64,000 bases of DNA from Myroides pelagicus. Its GTDB lineage: Bacteria > Bacteroidota > Bacteroidia > Flavobacteriales > Flavobacteriaceae. Position numbers and translations under genes: made by a program. The notes under the pieces were generated by a model, which worked only from the letters and a program-made list of their open reading frames with translations, was not told where the DNA came from and made no database searches. Numbering within the stretch: position 1 is the first letter of the stretch; each line of letters opens with the position of its first letter. Positions 35,514 through 45,551 of this stretch are shown piece after piece. The DNA lies in contig NZ_WMJY01000005.1 in NCBI RefSeq assembly GCF_009711055.1, positions 70,524-134,523 on the forward strand. Reading direction: 5' to 3'.

Positions 35514-36872
35514 ATGGCAACAAAAATATTATTAGACAAAATCAATATTCCAGGGATAAAGTCCTATGAAGTTTACCGTCAAAATGGAGGGTATGCTTCA
35601 GTAGAAAAAGCTTTAAAAGAAATGACTCCTGATGCAATCACTGAGGAAGTAAAAGCTTCTGGATTAAGAGGTCGTGGAGGAGCAGGATTCCCTGTAGGAC
35701 TAAAATGGAGTTTCATTGACAAGAAATCGGGTAAACCAAGACACTTAGTTTGTAATGCCGATGAATCAGAACCAGGTACTTTTAAAGACAGATATTTAAT
35801 GGAACACATTCCTCACTTATTAATTGAAGGAATGATTACTGCAAGTTATGCTTTAGGAGCAAACCTTTCATACATCTATATTCGTGGAGAATATATGTGG
35901 GTATTCAAAATTTTAGAAAGAGCAATCAAAGAAGCTTATGCAGCTGGATGGCTTGGTAAAAATATTCTAGGAACAGATTATTCTTTAGACTTACACGTGC
36001 ATTGTGGTGCTGGAGCCTATATTTGTGGAGAAGAAACAGCATTAATTGAATCATTAGAAGGAAAAAGAGGTAACCCCCGTATAAAACCTCCATTCCCTGC
36101 GGTTAGTGGATTATGGGGTAACCCTACTGTGGTAAACAATGTTGAGTCAATCTCTAATGTACCATGGATAGTAAACAACTCAGGAGAAGCTTACTCAAAA
36201 TTAGGCCTAGGAAGATCTGCTGGCACTAAACTTATCTCTGCTTCAGGTCATATCAGAAAACCTGGCGTATACGAAATTGAAATGGGAATCACAGTTCATG
36301 AATTCATTAATTCTGATGAATACTGTGGTGGAATGATCGATGATCGACCAATAAAAGCATTAGTCCCTGGAGGGTCATCTGTACCTATCTTACCAGCTCA
36401 CCTTATTTATAAAACCGCTAATGGTGAAGATCGTTTAATGACATATGAATCATTATCTGATGGAGGTTTCGAAACAGGTTCTATGCTTGGTTCAGGAGGT
36501 TTTATTGTATACAATGATACTGCTTGTATTGTAAGAAACACATGGAACTTTGCCCGATTCTATGCACACGAAAGCTGTGGGCAATGTTCGCCTTGTCGTG
36601 AAGGTACTGGATGGTTAGAGAAGATATTACATCGTATCGAAATAGGTAATGGTACTATGGAAGATATTGATCTATTATGGAATATCCAAAGCAATATTGA
36701 AGGTAATACTATTTGTCCTTTGGGAGATGCAGCGGCATGGCCTGTTGCAGCAGCCATAAGACACTTTAGAGAAGAGTTTGAATATCACGTTTTATACCCA
36801 GAAAAAGTCAAAAACAGAGATCACTTTGTCAATGAACCTTTTTCTACAGTAAAACACTTGATTAATAAATAA
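35514..36872 (+). CDS. nuoF: NADH-quinone oxidoreductase subunit F
   Basis: 51-kDa-type subunit that binds NADH and FMN and the N3 [4Fe-4S] cluster. FMN/NADH motifs are LRGRGGAGFPVGLKW and GAGAYICGEETALIES; cluster ligands are SCGQCSPCREG with a fourth Cys in TICPLGDAAAWP. 452 aa. It confirms that an NADH-input module is encoded. Confidence 0.96.
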   Translation: MATKILLDKINIPGIKSYEVYRQNGGYASVEKALKEMTPDAITEEVKASGLRGRGGAGFPVGLKWSFIDKKSGKPRHLVCNADESEPGTFKDRYLMEHIPHLLIEGMITASYALGANLSYIYIRGEYMWVFKILERAIKEAYAAGWLGKNILGTDYSLDLHVHCGAGAYICGEETALIESLEGKRGNPRIKPPFPAVSGLWGNPTVVNNVESISNVPWIVNNSGEAYSKLGLGRSAGTKLISASGHIRKPGVYEIEMGITVHEFINSDEYCGGMIDDRPIKALVPGGSSVPILPAHLIYKTANGEDRLMTYESLSDGGFETGSMLGSGGFIVYNDTACIVRNTWNFARFYAHESCGQCSPCREGTGWLEKILHRIEIGNGTMEDIDLLWNIQSNIEGNTICPLGDAAAWPVAAAIRHFREEFEYHVLYPEKVKNRDHFVNEPFSTVKHLINK

Positions 36873-36913
36873 TATACGCTGACTAAATACTCAGCTTAAA
36901 CAAAGCACAGTTT

Positions 36914-37939
36914 ATGAAAGTTACTATAGACGGACATGAAATAGAAGTAGAACCAGGAACATCCATTCTACAAGCAGCAAGAATGATTGGAGGTGAATCA
37001 GTACCTCCAGCAATGTGCTATTATTCTAAATTAGAAGGTACAGGAGGAAAATGTAGAGCATGTTTAGTGGAAGTATCTAAAGGTAGTGAAGCTGATCCAC
37101 GCCCTATGCCAAAACTAATGGCTTCTTGTAAGACAGGAGTTATGGATGGCATGGAAGTAAAAAGTATCACTTCCCCAAGAGTACTAGAAGCACGTAAGGC
37201 AGTTACTGAGTTTTTATTAATCAATCACCCATTAGATTGCCCTGTATGTGATCAAGCAGGTGAATGTGATTTACAAAACTTAGCATTCAATCACGGTAAA
37301 GAACAAAAGCGATTCAAAGAGGACAAGAGAACTTTTGCTCCTGAAAATATAGGAGAAAATATTCAATTACACATGAACCGTTGTATTCTGTGTTATCGCT
37401 GTGTTAAAACAGCTGAGCAACTAACAGACAAGCGTGTTCACGGAGTTTGTGGCCGTGGTGAACATGCCCAGATTTCCACATACATTTCTACTGCGATAGA
37501 TAATGAATTTTCAGGAAATATGATTGATGTATGTCCTGTAGGAGCTTTGACTGATAAAACGTTTCGATTCAAATCACGTGTCTGGTTCAACAAACCATAT
37601 AATGCTCACAGAAACTGTCCTACATGTTCTGGAAAAGTTACGCTATGGATGTTTGGAGAAGAAATTCAAAGAGTAACTGCACGCAAAGATGAATTTCACG
37701 AAGTAGAAGAGTTCATCTGTAATTCATGTAGATTTGACCATAAAGACCCTAAAGATTGGATAATTGAAGGTCCTAGAAAATTTGAAAAATTCTCTGTTAT
37801 CAATCAGAACAATTACACAACTAAGTTAGACAAAGTAGTATTGAATACTGAAAAACAAATCGTAGAAGGTCGTGAACAAGACCGCAATAAGATTAGTATG
37901 AAAGCTATTCCTTACACTGAACACGAATCTAAAGAATAA
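36914..37939 (+). CDS. nuoG: NADH-quinone oxidoreductase subunit G, short form
   Basis: Iron-sulfur protein of the complex I input module. The 341-aa protein has the [2Fe-2S] ferredoxin domain (TGGKCRACLVEV), the Cys-rich HPLDCPVCDQAGECDLQN, a [4Fe-4S] site in HMNRCILCYRCV and VCPVGALTDK, then the start of an N7-like site NCPTCSGK and ICNSCRFDH. The large molybdopterin-like domain of enteric NuoG (about 900 aa) is absent. Short NuoG is usual in Flavobacteriia, so this is a lineage trait, not a truncation. Confidence 0.93.
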   Translation: MKVTIDGHEIEVEPGTSILQAARMIGGESVPPAMCYYSKLEGTGGKCRACLVEVSKGSEADPRPMPKLMASCKTGVMDGMEVKSITSPRVLEARKAVTEFLLINHPLDCPVCDQAGECDLQNLAFNHGKEQKRFKEDKRTFAPENIGENIQLHMNRCILCYRCVKTAEQLTDKRVHGVCGRGEHAQISTYISTAIDNEFSGNMIDVCPVGALTDKTFRFKSRVWFNKPYNAHRNCPTCSGKVTLWMFGEEIQRVTARKDEFHEVEEFICNSCRFDHKDPKDWIIEGPRKFEKFSVINQNNYTTKLDKVVLNTEKQIVEGREQDRNKISMKAIPYTEHESKE

Positions 37940-37950
37940 ATCAGCTCAGA

Positions 37951-38982
37951 ATGGATAAAACTATTATTATAGATAAAGCGGTTATTATCATTGTCGTATT
38001 TGCAGTGACAATGTTAATGGCGATGTATGCTACGTTAGCAGAACGTAAAATTGCTGCGTGGATACAAGACCGTTTAGGTCCTAACCGTGCAGGTAAAGGT
38101 GGTTTATTACAACCATTAGCCGATGGTCTAAAATTATTTGCTAAAGAAGAGTATGAACCTAATACTCCTAATAAATTCTTGTTCAAATTTGGGCCATTCT
38201 TGTCAATGACTTTAGCATTAATGACAAGTGCTGTTATTCCTTGGGGAGATAAATTCCACCTGTTTGGAAGAGATATAATCTTACAAGCAGCTGATTTGAA
38301 TGTAGGTGTGTTATATATCCTTGCTGTTTTATCAGTTGGTGTTTACGGTATCATGATTGGGGCATGGGCTTCGAATAACAAGTACTCTTTAATGAGTGGT
38401 ATTCGTGCAGCTTCACAAATGATTTCGTATGAGATCGCAATGGGATTATCATTAATCGCCTTGTTATTAATGACGCAAACACTTAGCTTACGTGAAATTG
38501 CTTTACAGCAAAGTGGAATGAATTGGAATATTTTCTACCAACCAATCGGTTTCTTAATTTTCATCATTTGTTCGTTCGCAGAGACCAATAGGGCTCCTTT
38601 TGACTTAGCCGAGTGTGAACAAGAGCTTATTGGAGGATTCCACACGGAATATTCTTCAATGAAAATGGGATTCTACCTATTCGCTGAATACGCTAACCTA
38701 TTCATTTCTGCAACAATCATGTCAGTATTGTACTTCGGAGCGTACAACTACCCAGGAATGTCTTGGGTTATAGAAAACTGGGGAATAAACATTGGTAACG
38801 TATTAGGTATTATAGCCTTATTCGTCAAAATATGTTTCTTCATATTTGTATTTATGTGGGTACGTTGGACTCTACCTCGTTTCCGTTATGACCAATTAAT
38901 GAACCTAGGATGGAAAACATTAATTCCATTAGCATTACTAAACCTAGTAGTGACAGCAGTAGTAATTTTACTTTTAAAATAG
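37951..38982 (+). CDS. nuoH: NADH-quinone oxidoreductase subunit H
   Basis: Membrane subunit at the quinone tunnel entrance. Conserved motifs: AERKIAAWIQDRLGPNRAG, the loop FAETNRAPFDLAECEQELI, and GFHTEYSSMKM. About eight transmembrane helices in 343 aa. Starts 11 bases after nuoG. Confidence 0.95.
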   Translation: MDKTIIIDKAVIIIVVFAVTMLMAMYATLAERKIAAWIQDRLGPNRAGKGGLLQPLADGLKLFAKEEYEPNTPNKFLFKFGPFLSMTLALMTSAVIPWGDKFHLFGRDIILQAADLNVGVLYILAVLSVGVYGIMIGAWASNNKYSLMSGIRAASQMISYEIAMGLSLIALLLMTQTLSLREIALQQSGMNWNIFYQPIGFLIFIICSFAETNRAPFDLAECEQELIGGFHTEYSSMKMGFYLFAEYANLFISATIMSVLYFGAYNYPGMSWVIENWGINIGNVLGIIALFVKICFFIFVFMWVRWTLPRFRYDQLMNLGWKTLIPLALLNLVVTAVVILLLK

Positions 38983-38989
38983 ATTAAAC

Positions 38990-39535
38990 ATGTCATCAAA
39001 TACATATTCACTATCTGGAAGAAAGAAGACAGTCTCTGATAAAAAATTGACTTGGTCGGAACGCATATATTTAGTAGCAATCTTCAAAGGAATGATGGTT
39101 ACCTTGAAACATATGTTTAAGAAAAAGGTAACAATCTCATACCCTGAGCAAACACGTCCTTTTAGTGATGTCTATCGCGGTCGCCATATGCTTATGCGCG
39201 ATGAAGAAGGAAGAGAGCGTTGTACTGCTTGTGGTCTTTGTGCTTTATCTTGTCCTGCAGAAGCAATTACAATGAAAGCAGCCGAGCGTACAGCAGATGA
39301 ACTACACTTATATAGAGAAGAAAAATATGCTGAGATCTATGAAATCAACATGCTTAGATGTATTTTTTGTGGACTTTGTGAAGAAGCTTGTCCGAAACAG
39401 GCAATTTACCTAACAAAGTCAAAACAAATTGCTAAAGCAGATGTTAGTCGTGAAAACTTCATATTTGGTAAAGACAAATTAGTTATGCCGCTAGAAATGG
39501 CTATAGAAAATACTAAACAACAGAATCAAGCTTAA
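38990..39535 (+). CDS. nuoI: NADH-quinone oxidoreductase subunit I
   Basis: Two-[4Fe-4S] ferredoxin-like subunit. Cluster ligands are CTACGLCALSCPAEAI and CIFCGLCEEACPKQAI. 181 aa, with an N-terminal amphipathic lead. Confidence 0.95.
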   Translation: MSSNTYSLSGRKKTVSDKKLTWSERIYLVAIFKGMMVTLKHMFKKKVTISYPEQTRPFSDVYRGRHMLMRDEEGRERCTACGLCALSCPAEAITMKAAERTADELHLYREEKYAEIYEINMLRCIFCGLCEEACPKQAIYLTKSKQIAKADVSRENFIFGKDKLVMPLEMAIENTKQQNQA

Positions 39536-39537
39536 TC

Positions 39538-40053
39538 ATGATAGAAATTTTATTTTACATCCTTTCGACCATTACACTCGGAAGTGCGACTTTAACAGTC
39601 TTGAGCAAAAATCCTATACATAGTGCTTTATGGTTAGTTGTTAGTTTCTTTTCACTAGCAGGTCACTATATCCTATTAAACTCTCAGTTCTTAGGTATGG
39701 TTCATATTATGGTCTATTCAGGTGCCATTATGATCTTAATGCTGTTTACGATCATGCTTATGAACCTTAATATTAGTCATGAAGTATCTAAACCTTTCTT
39801 TACAAAACTTGTAGCAACCGTAGCTTTCTGTCTAGTTGGAATTTTAATGCTAACTATCGTTATGCGTGGAAACCAAGCATACAACATTGAATACAGCTCA
39901 ACAGGAGAGGACTTTCAATCAGTAAGTGTTTTAGGTAAAGTCCTATTAAACGAATACGTGATGCCATTTGAAATGGTAGCTGTGTTATTATTACTTGCAA
40001 TGATTGGTGCTGTACTAATATCAAAGAAAGATAAAACCGAAAAAGAAGCATAA
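39538..40053 (+). CDS. nuoJ: NADH-quinone oxidoreductase subunit J
   Basis: Membrane-arm subunit with about five helices; MVHIMVYSGAIMILMLFTIM is the conserved third helix region. 171 aa. Starts 2 bases after nuoI. Confidence 0.93.
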   Translation: MIEILFYILSTITLGSATLTVLSKNPIHSALWLVVSFFSLAGHYILLNSQFLGMVHIMVYSGAIMILMLFTIMLMNLNISHEVSKPFFTKLVATVAFCLVGILMLTIVMRGNQAYNIEYSSTGEDFQSVSVLGKVLLNEYVMPFEMVAVLLLLAMIGAVLISKKDKTEKEA

Positions 40054-40055
40054 TT

Positions 40056-40376
40056 ATGGAAAATGTAATTGAAATCATCGGTATTGAAAAATACATATAC
40101 CTATCTATCATCTTATTCTGTATTGGAGTATTGGGTATATTATATAGAAGAAATGCAATTGTCATGTTCATGTGCATTGAGATTATGTTAAACTCGGCTA
40201 ATATGTTATTAGTCGCTTTTTCCACCTTTCATCAAGATGCAGAAGGACAAGTTTTTGTTTTCTTTACCATGGCTGTAGCCGCTGCTGAAGTTGCAGTAGG
40301 ACTTGCTATTTTGGTAACGATTTACAGAAATATTGGATCAATTGATATAGATAAATTAAAAAACTTAAAAGGATAA
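40056..40376 (+). CDS. nuoK: NADH-quinone oxidoreductase subunit K
   Basis: Small three-helix membrane subunit. The conserved Glu is in MFMCIEIMLNSANML; the second is in AEVAVGLAILV. 106 aa, starting 2 bases after nuoJ. Confidence 0.94.
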   Translation: MENVIEIIGIEKYIYLSIILFCIGVLGILYRRNAIVMFMCIEIMLNSANMLLVAFSTFHQDAEGQVFVFFTMAVAAAEVAVGLAILVTIYRNIGSIDIDKLKNLKG

Positions 40377-40382
40377 TTCCGC

Positions 40383-42266
40383 ATGGATACAAACGTAATT
40401 TTACTTTTATTATTAGTCCCTTTGATTGGGTCTTTAGTTAATATTTTCTTCGGAAAAAAATTAGGTAATGGTTCAGGAATTATCGCTACTATAGCTGTTT
40501 TAATTTCATTTATCGTTACTGTTATCGCTTTTGTACAAGTAAACAGTACAAAAGTTGCCATACAAGGAGACTTGTTCGAATGGATTGCCGTAGATAGATT
40601 TACTATCTCCTTTGGTTTTTTATTAGATCAACTATCTCTATTATGGTTACTCTTCGTCACTGGAATTGGTACATTGATTCACCTTTACTCTACTAGCTAC
40701 ATGAAAGGAGATGAGAACTACGCAAAGTTCTTTGGTTATTTAAACCTTTTCATTTTCTTCATGATTGTTCTTGTAGCAGGAAGTAACCTATTGATTACTT
40801 TTATCGGTTGGGAAGGTGTAGGACTGTGCTCTTACCTATTAATTGGTTTTTGGCATAAAAACCAAGACTATAATGATGCTGCCAAAAAAGCTTTCATTAT
40901 GAACCGTATTGGAGATTTAGGTTTCTTAATTGGTGTATTCATTTTAGCCTTTTTATTCCAGTCATTAGATTATATGACTATCAAAGAAGCTTTAGCAACT
41001 GGAACAAATCATCAGATCAATACTTGGATTGGATTTGCAGCTCTTGCTATTTTTATCGGTGCTGTTGGTAAAAGTGCACAAATTCCACTTTATACTTGGT
41101 TACCAGATGCAATGGCAGGACCTACGCCAGTATCAGCACTTATTCATGCTGCTACGATGGTAACTGCAGGTATTTTCTTAATCACACGATTAAACTTTGT
41201 ATTTGATCTTGCTCCATTAGTTCAAAACACAATCGCTATCGTTGGTGCATTTACTTCATTGTTTGCTGCCTCAATTGGTCTTGTGCAAAATGATATTAAA
41301 AAGGTTTTAGCCTATTCAACTGTTTCCCAACTAGGTCTAATGTTTATGGCTATTGGTTTTGGAGCATATGAAATTGCAGTTTTTCACGTAATTACTCATG
41401 CATTCTTTAAAGCTTGTCTATTCTTAGGTTCTGGATCTGTAATCCATGCTATGGGTGGAGAGCAAGATATGAGAAGAATGGGTGGTTTAGACAAATACAT
41501 GAAAGTGACTTACATTACTTTCCTAATTGCTACTGCAGCTATTTCAGGATTTCCTTTTCTTTCTGGATTCTTCTCGAAAGATGAAATTTTAATGGTCGCT
41601 TTCGAAAACAATAAATTCTTATACATTGTAGGTTCTATTGCTTCAATTATGACGGCATTCTACATGTTCAGATTGGTATTTCTAACTTTCAAAAAAGGAT
41701 TCAGAGGATCACAAGAACAAAAGAATCACCTACACGAAAGTCCTTTATCAATGACTTTACCATTGATCATATTAGCTTTCTTCTCTATTGTTGGAGGAGC
41801 TATTAATTTACCTGGTAGCAATTGGTTAAATCACTATTTGCAACCTATCATTGTGAAGAGCACTGGTAAAGCACATGAATTAGGTACAGAAGCCTATATT
41901 TTAATGGCTTTAGCTACTGCAGGTTTCTTAATTGGATTAGGATGGGCTTTCTACAAGTATATCAAGAATTCGGAAGTACCTCAAGAAGACGAAAAAATCA
42001 CTGGTTTCCACAAAGTACTATACAACAAATACTATATCGATGAAATCTATATGGTTATTTTCGTAAAACCTATTTATGTTATCGCTACATTCTTCAGAGA
42101 TTTTGTTGAAGTTGCTTTATCAGGAACAGTTTTAGGACTTGGAAAAATTGCAGATGAGTTATCATTACAAGGTAAAAAAGCACAAAATGGAAACATTGGT
42201 CTTTACCTATTTGCCTTTGTATTTGGTATCTGTATATTATTTTACTATTTATTCATTGCTAGATAA
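40383..42266 (+). CDS. nuoL: NADH-quinone oxidoreductase subunit L
   Basis: Antiporter-like proton pump of the membrane arm with a long lateral helix. The conserved segment is IFIGAVGKSAQIPLYTWLPD, followed by AMAGPTPVSALIHAATMVTAG. 627 aa, usual size, with about 16 helices. Confidence 0.95.
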   Translation: MDTNVILLLLLVPLIGSLVNIFFGKKLGNGSGIIATIAVLISFIVTVIAFVQVNSTKVAIQGDLFEWIAVDRFTISFGFLLDQLSLLWLLFVTGIGTLIHLYSTSYMKGDENYAKFFGYLNLFIFFMIVLVAGSNLLITFIGWEGVGLCSYLLIGFWHKNQDYNDAAKKAFIMNRIGDLGFLIGVFILAFLFQSLDYMTIKEALATGTNHQINTWIGFAALAIFIGAVGKSAQIPLYTWLPDAMAGPTPVSALIHAATMVTAGIFLITRLNFVFDLAPLVQNTIAIVGAFTSLFAASIGLVQNDIKKVLAYSTVSQLGLMFMAIGFGAYEIAVFHVITHAFFKACLFLGSGSVIHAMGGEQDMRRMGGLDKYMKVTYITFLIATAAISGFPFLSGFFSKDEILMVAFENNKFLYIVGSIASIMTAFYMFRLVFLTFKKGFRGSQEQKNHLHESPLSMTLPLIILAFFSIVGGAINLPGSNWLNHYLQPIIVKSTGKAHELGTEAYILMALATAGFLIGLGWAFYKYIKNSEVPQEDEKITGFHKVLYNKYYIDEIYMVIFVKPIYVIATFFRDFVEVALSGTVLGLGKIADELSLQGKKAQNGNIGLYLFAFVFGICILFYYLFIAR

Positions 42267-42275
42267 TTAAGAGAG

Positions 42276-43709
42276 ATGAACGTAACTATACTTTTATTAA
42301 CATTATTAGTTGGTGCAATAGCGACCTATTTATCAGGTAAAAAACCAGCTGCAAAAGTTGCTCTTTTCTTCGGATTAGTTGCTTTTGTAGAAACTATTGC
42401 TTTAATCTGCCAACATAATGCAGGAACAGACGCTGGTTATATGACGCAATGGATAGCTAATCCAAACATTCATATTGCACTAAAAGCAGATGGATTAGCA
42501 TTAGCCTTGACATTGCTAACAACAGCATTAACACCTATCATCATTTTCTCATCATTTGGTGATCACATCGAAAAGTCGAATACCTTCTACGCACTAGTCA
42601 TGTTTATGTGCTTTGCCATGACAGGTACTTTCCTTGCTGCGGATGGATTTTTATACTATATCTTCTGGGAATTGTCTCTATTGCCAATCTATTTTCTAGC
42701 TTTGTTATGGGGTAATGACACTTTTGAAATAAGAAAGAATGTAATATTCAAATTCTTCATTTATACATTTGCAGGGTCTCTGTTTATGCTATTAGGTTTT
42801 ATTTATCTATATACAAAAACAGGTAGCTTTCTACTACACGACTTATACAATGCACAGTTATCAAGTACTGAAGAGTATTGGGTATTCTTAGCTTTCTTCT
42901 TAGCTTATGCAATTAAGATTCCGATATTCCCTTTCCACACTTGGCAAGCGAGTACATATGAAAAAGCTCCCACAGTAGGAACAATGTTATTAGCTGGTAT
43001 TATGCTAAAAATGGGATTGTACTCTATCATTCGTTGGCAATTACCAATCACGCCTTCTGCCGCTAAAGAAATAATGCCTACAGTTATCATATTAGCACTT
43101 ATCGGTGTAGTTTATGGTTCTATTGTAGCGCTAAAGCAAGCAAACATCAAACGTTTCTTTGCTTACTCCTCTTTAGCTCACGTTGGGCTGATTGCAGCAG
43201 GTGCATACACCTTGACATTAGATGGTCTTAAAGGTGCGGTACTACAGATGATTGCCCATGGATTTGTTATTGTAGGCCTATTTTACGTAGGTGAAATTAT
43301 CTACAAAAGATACCAAACTCGCATGATTGGAGAAATGGGAGGAATTCGTCAACAAGCACCTAAATTCGCTTCCGCTTTCATGATTTTAATGTTTGCTTCA
43401 ATTGGTTTACCAGGTACATTCAGCTTTATTGGAGAGTTTAACCTTCTTTTTGGACTTTCTCAGGTGAATATTTGGTATGCTATCGTTGGAGGTACTACTA
43501 TCATATTTGGAGCCTTTTATATGCTTAGAATGTTCCAAAAAGCGATGTTAGGAGAAACAAACACAATAGTATTTGCTGATCTTACAACTAGAGAAAGTGC
43601 TATATTGGGTATATTAGCTATTGCTATCATCTTTTTAGGTATTTATCCTAAACCAATAGCTGATTTAATCACACCTTCATTAGTAGAAATCGTCTCATAC
43701 ATTAAGTAA
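42276..43709 (+). CDS. nuoM: NADH-quinone oxidoreductase subunit M
   Basis: Antiporter-like subunit. Conserved proton-channel elements are IFWELSLLPIYFL (Glu) and AIKIPIFPFHTWQAS (Lys). 477 aa, about 14 helices. Starts 9 bases after nuoL. Confidence 0.94.
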   Translation: MNVTILLLTLLVGAIATYLSGKKPAAKVALFFGLVAFVETIALICQHNAGTDAGYMTQWIANPNIHIALKADGLALALTLLTTALTPIIIFSSFGDHIEKSNTFYALVMFMCFAMTGTFLAADGFLYYIFWELSLLPIYFLALLWGNDTFEIRKNVIFKFFIYTFAGSLFMLLGFIYLYTKTGSFLLHDLYNAQLSSTEEYWVFLAFFLAYAIKIPIFPFHTWQASTYEKAPTVGTMLLAGIMLKMGLYSIIRWQLPITPSAAKEIMPTVIILALIGVVYGSIVALKQANIKRFFAYSSLAHVGLIAAGAYTLTLDGLKGAVLQMIAHGFVIVGLFYVGEIIYKRYQTRMIGEMGGIRQQAPKFASAFMILMFASIGLPGTFSFIGEFNLLFGLSQVNIWYAIVGGTTIIFGAFYMLRMFQKAMLGETNTIVFADLTTRESAILGILAIAIIFLGIYPKPIADLITPSLVEIVSYIK

Positions 43710-43763
43710 TAAAATATAAGGAGCTTATTGTTAATAAGCTCCCTTAATTCCAAATTATCACAA

Positions 43764-45140
43764 ATGAATACATTAATAGCAATTGGAGTATTAGCGGTTT
43801 TAGTACTTATAGCAGAAATCATCAATCTGCGTAAACTTGTTATTCCAATGACCATCGTTGGTTTATTAGGGATTTTAGGCTACACAGTTTGTCATATCGA
43901 TGTAGAAGTTTCTTATTATAACAATATGTTTATAACTAAGAAATTCTCAAATGCTTTTACCTCTTTATTTATTGCACTAACCATTTTCTTAGTTGCATTA
44001 AGTAAAGACTTTTATCAGACACAATTTTCGAAGATAGCAGATTATATTTCCTTGAAATTATTTTTACTTATGGGAGCTATCTGCATGGTCTGTTTTGGTA
44101 ATATGGCAATGTTCTTCTTAGGACTTGAAATTTTATCAATCACTTTATATATCCTTTGTGGATCAGATCGAACAAATATTAAAAGTAACGAAGCTGCAAT
44201 GAAGTATTTCCTATTAGGATCATTTGCTTCTGGTATTGTTCTTTTTGGAATTGCTTTAGTATATGGAGCAACCTCATCATTCGATATTGCAGAAATTATC
44301 ACTATTACCTCTCAAGGTACACTACCAATCTGGTATTCCTTGGGTGTAGTAATGATTATTGTAGGTATGCTATTTAAAATAGCAGCTGTACCTTTCCACT
44401 TCTGGGCACCAGATGTATATCAAGGAGCACCTACATTGACAACTGCAATGATGAGTACATTAGTCAAAGTAGCAGCAGTAGCTACGTTATACAAATTGAG
44501 TTTTCACTTACTTAGACAAATGCCTGAAGGTTATACTACAGCGATTGTAGTTATTACTATTCTAACAATGTCAGTAGGTAACATCATAGCGTTGCGTCAA
44601 GACGATATGAAACGCTTACTAGCGTATTCGGGAATTTCACATGCTGGTTTTATGATGATGGCCCTTACTGCACTAAGCACATCAGCATCTAACTTATTCT
44701 ATTACGCAGCCGCTTATGCAGTAGCAGGTATCGGAGCTTTTACTGTGGTATTAGCCGTAACAAAAGGAAAAGACAACCAACTTATTCAACAGTTCAGTGG
44801 TTTAGGAAAAAGAAGCCCTATAATGGCTTTAGTTCTATCAGTATCCTTATTGTCAATGGGAGGTATCCCTATCTTTGCAGGTTTCTTTGGTAAATTTTTC
44901 TTATTCTCACAAGCAGTAGATAATGGCTTTATTACTTTAGTCATTTTTGGGGTTATCAACTCTTTTATCAGTATCTACTACTATTTGAAAGTAATCGTTA
45001 CGATGTACACTCAAAATGAAGTGACAGAAGAAACACAAATTACCGTGCCTCTTTCCTATAAAGTTGTCGGTATAGCTGCAGTATTGATTAACATCATTAT
45101 TGGGTTATGCCCTTCTATCTTATTAGGTCTATTCAAATAA
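43764..45140 (+). CDS. nuoN: NADH-quinone oxidoreductase subunit N
   Basis: Third antiporter-like subunit and last nuo gene. FKIAAVPFHFWAPDVYQGAP and GLEILSITLYIL hold the conserved Lys and Glu. I start at ATG 43764 (MNTLIAIGVL); an upstream TTG adds 12 non-family residues. 458 aa. A terminator lies 17 bases after the stop. Confidence 0.94.
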   Translation: MNTLIAIGVLAVLVLIAEIINLRKLVIPMTIVGLLGILGYTVCHIDVEVSYYNNMFITKKFSNAFTSLFIALTIFLVALSKDFYQTQFSKIADYISLKLFLLMGAICMVCFGNMAMFFLGLEILSITLYILCGSDRTNIKSNEAAMKYFLLGSFASGIVLFGIALVYGATSSFDIAEIITITSQGTLPIWYSLGVVMIIVGMLFKIAAVPFHFWAPDVYQGAPTLTTAMMSTLVKVAAVATLYKLSFHLLRQMPEGYTTAIVVITILTMSVGNIIALRQDDMKRLLAYSGISHAGFMMMALTALSTSASNLFYYAAAYAVAGIGAFTVVLAVTKGKDNQLIQQFSGLGKRSPIMALVLSVSLLSMGGIPIFAGFFGKFFLFSQAVDNGFITLVIFGVINSFISIYYYLKVIVTMYTQNEVTEETQITVPLSYKVVGIAAVLINIIIGLCPSILLGLFK

Positions 45141-45156
45141 TATATAAAACACCAAA

Positions 45157-45187
45157 TTAAAAAGCTGTCCAATAGGACAGCTTTTTT
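45157..45187 (+). terminator. Terminator of the nuo operon
   Basis: AAAAAGCTGTCC - AATA - GGACAGCT followed by seven T. Ends the 13-kb operon. Confidence 0.93.
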
Positions 45188-45358
45188 TTGCACCCTATTC
45201 CAATGCATTTAAGAAAAAAAGATAAATTAGTTATTTGTATATCTCAAAAAAAGATTGCTTTTTTTGTAAATTTCTAGTATGAAACTAAACGGAGATCGAG
45301 CTAATTTGAAGCTATGTTACTTGTTTTAACTCATAAAAATGTCTCATAAATAGTTTTT

Positions 45359-45470
45359 GTTGCCAAGCTTCTGCTATACGTGCAGTATTCGTGCAGTTTA
45401 CTAGCCCACAGGTAGCTTCTTGGCAAGGAAACTGCACGTATTCTGCAACTATAGGTCAAGAAGGAATGGA
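45359..45470. repeat. Dispersed intergenic repeat, copy B
   Basis: Aligns with copy A at 23800-23910. Self-complementary arms are better preserved here: TTGCCAAG/CTTGGCAA, CGTGCAGTTT/AAACTGCACG and ATACGTGCAG/CTGCACGTAT. The CGTGCAGT(A/T)T motif also occurs twice in direct orientation. It can fold into alternative hairpins. No coding frame runs through it. Confidence 0.75.
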
Positions 45471-45551
45471 CAAAAGACACATCTAATGACATTATCAATC
45501 ACTGTAGCCTATATTACTTTTAAATAAAACTGAAGTAAAAGATTGTTTAAA

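Noticed and set aside
36914..37939. nuoG as a truncated pseudogene
   Set aside because: The frame is intact, next genes follow at normal spacing, and short NuoG is usual in Flavobacteriia.
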